Origin: Flavobacterium sp. Root901
GTDB lineage: Bacteria; Bacteroidota; Bacteroidia; Flavobacteriales; Flavobacteriaceae
NCBI RefSeq assembly: GCF_001429765.1
Contig: NZ_LMJB01000005.1
Coordinates: 126,549-190,548 of the forward strand
Direction of reading: 5' to 3'
DNA length: 64,000 nt
In this document: piece by piece, positions 62,913 through 64,000 of the stretch
How the letters are laid out: every line of letters starts with the position of its first letter
Position numbering within the stretch: the stretch's first letter is position 1
The notes under the pieces: model-generated
Database searches by the model: none
Seen by the model: the letters and a program-made list of their open reading frames with translations, nothing else
Told to the model about the DNA's origin: nothing
Position numbers and translations under genes: made by a program

Positions 62913-63113
62913 TTAGATGAAAAGGGTTTCATTTTCTTTTGAATACATCAAAAACAATAATGAATTTGGTGCTTTTTTCTCCGCTTTTTTATCGGTTTCA
63001 GATACTCCGAAACTTGGGTGGATTAATTCGTTTGCTGGCGGAGGATTGTTTCTTTCAGCTTTTATGTTTCTGTAAGTTGAAAGTTTTTTTCTTAGATAAG
63101 TTATTGCGCTCAT
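62913..63113 (-). CDS. Doubtful 66-residue protein
   Basis: ATG at 63113, stop at 62913. The product is basic at the start (MSAITYLRKKLSTYRNIKAE) and has no recognised family. It lies just after the terminator at 63185-63222 and before the metX promoter, with an A-rich start context normal for this genome. A similar-sized frame on the other strand overlaps it, so it may be chance or a remnant. Confidence 0.3.
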   Translation of the reverse strand: MSAITYLRKKLSTYRNIKAERNNPPPANELIHPSFGVSETDKKAEKKAPNSLLFLMYSKENETLFI

Positions 63114-63184
63114 ATTGTTAAGTTTAAGTTAGTTATTTTTTAATCTTTATATTTTCTTTAATTCTTTGTTATTGTAACCAAAAG

Positions 63185-63222
63185 GAATAAAAAAACCCTT
63201 TCGGATTTTAATACCAAAAGGG
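63185..63222 (-). terminator. Terminator after the 21-residue peptide
   Basis: On the minus strand ACCCTTT pairs with AAAGGGT around a 14-nt loop, and a long T run follows. It is 37 nt downstream of the small peptide's stop codon. Confidence 0.8.
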
Positions 63223-63258
63223 TCTAAGTTTTATAAGAACTTATATATACTTTTAGCA

Positions 63259-63324
63259 TCAACAGACGCGTACACAAATACGTGCGACATTAAACATCTT
63301 GTTTATCTGCAGGGACTTATTCAT
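63259..63324 (-). CDS. 21-residue peptide ending in Cys, possible leader peptide
   Basis: ATG at 63324, TGA at 63261-63259. The product is MNKSLQINKMFNVARICVRV followed by Cys: basic, with Cys17 and Cys21 near its end. Support: a promoter-like pair upstream (63463-63493), a terminator 37 nt after the stop, and a site just before a doubtful small gene and the SAM-riboswitch metX operon. A short Cys-bearing frame followed by a terminator is the layout of an attenuator, but a stand-alone small protein or chance is possible. The surrounding gap 63114-63657 has no other gene. Confidence 0.45.
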   Translation of the reverse strand: MNKSLQINKMFNVARICVRVC

Positions 63325-63462
63325 TTGCGATTTGACTGTTATTTTATAAAAATCTTGCATTATTTTTCTTTAAAAGCTTTTTTCAGATGTGATTAGAATC
63401 TCTAAAGCGTGCATTTATTTTAACAAGTAATACTCTTTTTTTAACAGTTTTAACTTGTCTTA

Positions 63463-63493
63463 CAAATGTGCGAATATTTTTTCAATAAAACAA
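63463..63493 (-). promoter_or_regulatory. Possible promoter of the small-peptide transcript
   Basis: Minus strand: TTG (63493-63491), 20 nt, CACATTTG (63470-63463); the -7 box has one mismatch to TAnnTTTG. Spacing equals that of the two riboswitch promoters. A leader of about 130 nt would precede the ATG and can fold (ACAAGT/ACTTGT arms). Confidence 0.4.
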
Positions 63494-63657
63494 GTTACAA
63501 AAGCCCATTTTTTCGTAAAAAACGTTAAAAAACAGCTTTTTACCGTTAAAAAACCTCTTACAAAATTACAATTTAAAATAAAGAAAGTTAAATCTTACAA
63601 AAAATAACTTGTTTCCGGATCTCAATCTGTCAAGGAACTACTAATACTAACCACTTT

Positions 63658-64000
63658 TTAAAGCCAGATCGCTTCTTTATTTTTAATCTTTTCGGCTACT
63701 TTTAAAATATCAGTTATTAAACCTCTCGAAATGGCCTGTTTGCATGGTGAAGCGCTCTGGATTACGATTGGCGTATTGGCATAGGATTGTGTATAAATCT
63801 CAAAAATAGAATCTGAGCCTTTTAACTGTCCTATTGCCGATGTTACAGGCTCTGAAACTAATTTTACTTCCAAAGTATTTTTCTCAACATCAAATTCTCC
63901 AATATATCTTAATACATGATGGTCTTTCTGGGTTATTTTACTGATTTTAAATGACCTGTCAACAGCATCTCTATTCAGTATTCCGTTTTTTTCTAAATGT
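63658..64000 (-). CDS. Second aspartokinase-homoserine dehydrogenase-type protein, C-terminal part (runs off the window)
   Basis: The last 113 residues, ending NKEAIWL, are visible and the frame is open to 64000. HHVLRYIGEF and EVKLV, then GQLKGSDSIFEIYTQSYANT align with the end of thrA at 59134 (NHVLRYIGEL, EVKLV, GGLKGSDSFFEIYTESYGDR). The Gly/Ala-rich GAGAGSAVTARGVFGDILR of thrA is SASPCKQAISRGLITDILK here, so it has diverged. Whether it is a ThrA fusion or homoserine dehydrogenase alone cannot be seen. A start at 63873 would be an artefact; the frame is continuous upstream. Confidence 0.85.
   Translation of the reverse strand, partial: HLEKNGILNRDAVDRSFKISKITQKDHHVLRYIGEFDVEKNTLEVKLVSEPVTSAIGQLKGSDSIFEIYTQSYANTPIVIQSASPCKQAISRGLITDILKVAEKIKNKEAIWL

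Noticed and set aside
62939..63121. A 60-codon plus-strand frame opposite the doubtful 66-residue gene
   Set aside because: It has no promoter, no terminator and no recognisable composition of a real protein.
63658..63873. The 71-codon frame taken as a complete small gene
   Set aside because: Its first codon is TTG inside a frame that stays open to the window edge and aligns with the end of thrA, so it is the tail of a larger gene.

Overview
The window is a piece of a low-GC Bacteroidota chromosome, almost certainly a Flavobacterium. Evidence: gliding-motility genes gldA, gldD and gldE, with gldE-gldD next to ssb and mutY; Bacteroidota-type promoters (TTG, about 18-21 nt, TAnnTTTG) at several gene starts; start codons without Shine-Dalgarno boxes; and Flavobacterium-style palindromic intergenic repeats. 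No tRNA, rRNA, CRISPR array, insertion sequence or complete phage was seen.

Layout. 0-6 kb: two unidentified membrane proteins, ribosomal L27/L21 genes and a pair of secreted M16 metalloprotease-family proteins, followed by an 8-bp tandem repeat. 6-14 kb: an EamA transporter, a lipidated HMA domain protein, gldD-gldE-ssb-mutY, an HU-type DNA-binding protein, a 30-residue basic protein and RNase G. 14-22.5 kb: penicillin-binding protein 1C with a very large alpha-2-macroglobulin lipoprotein. 22.5-25.3 kb: a small accessory patch with an SMI1/KNR4-like protein, an unidentified partner and two dead gene fragments, one of them a decayed second copy of the tadA 3' end. 25-35 kb: tadA, a TonB-like protein, dxs, a DUF3078 protein, dgt, an Lrp regulator divergent from metE, a small outer-membrane barrel and gldA. 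35-39 kb: a methyltransferase/symporter/PLP-decarboxylase cassette.

39-63 kb is mainly a sulfur and methionine region. One SAM-I riboswitch (45.1 kb) leads metH (split into two genes with an NTF2-fold immunity-like lipoprotein between them) and metF. A second SAM-I riboswitch (62.7 kb) leads metX, a fused aspartokinase-homoserine dehydrogenase, an OsmC protein and a homoserine sulfhydrylase. Between them a minus-strand sulfate assimilation operon runs TauE/SafE transporter, cysH (APS-reductase type), cysD, cysN, a sulfite reductase with a C-terminal HEPN-like domain, siroheme genes and a ferredoxin-NADP reductase-like flavoprotein. A palindrome over its predicted transcription start may be the operator of the nearby Rrf2 regulator. 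Sulfide from this operon would feed homocysteine and methionine synthesis.

The items most worth following up are: a possible self-contained transcript at 63.2-63.5 kb encoding a 21-residue peptide ending in Cys; two related structured elements around metH; the tadA 3'-end echo; the operator of the cys operon; and a possible small RNA at 35.6 kb.
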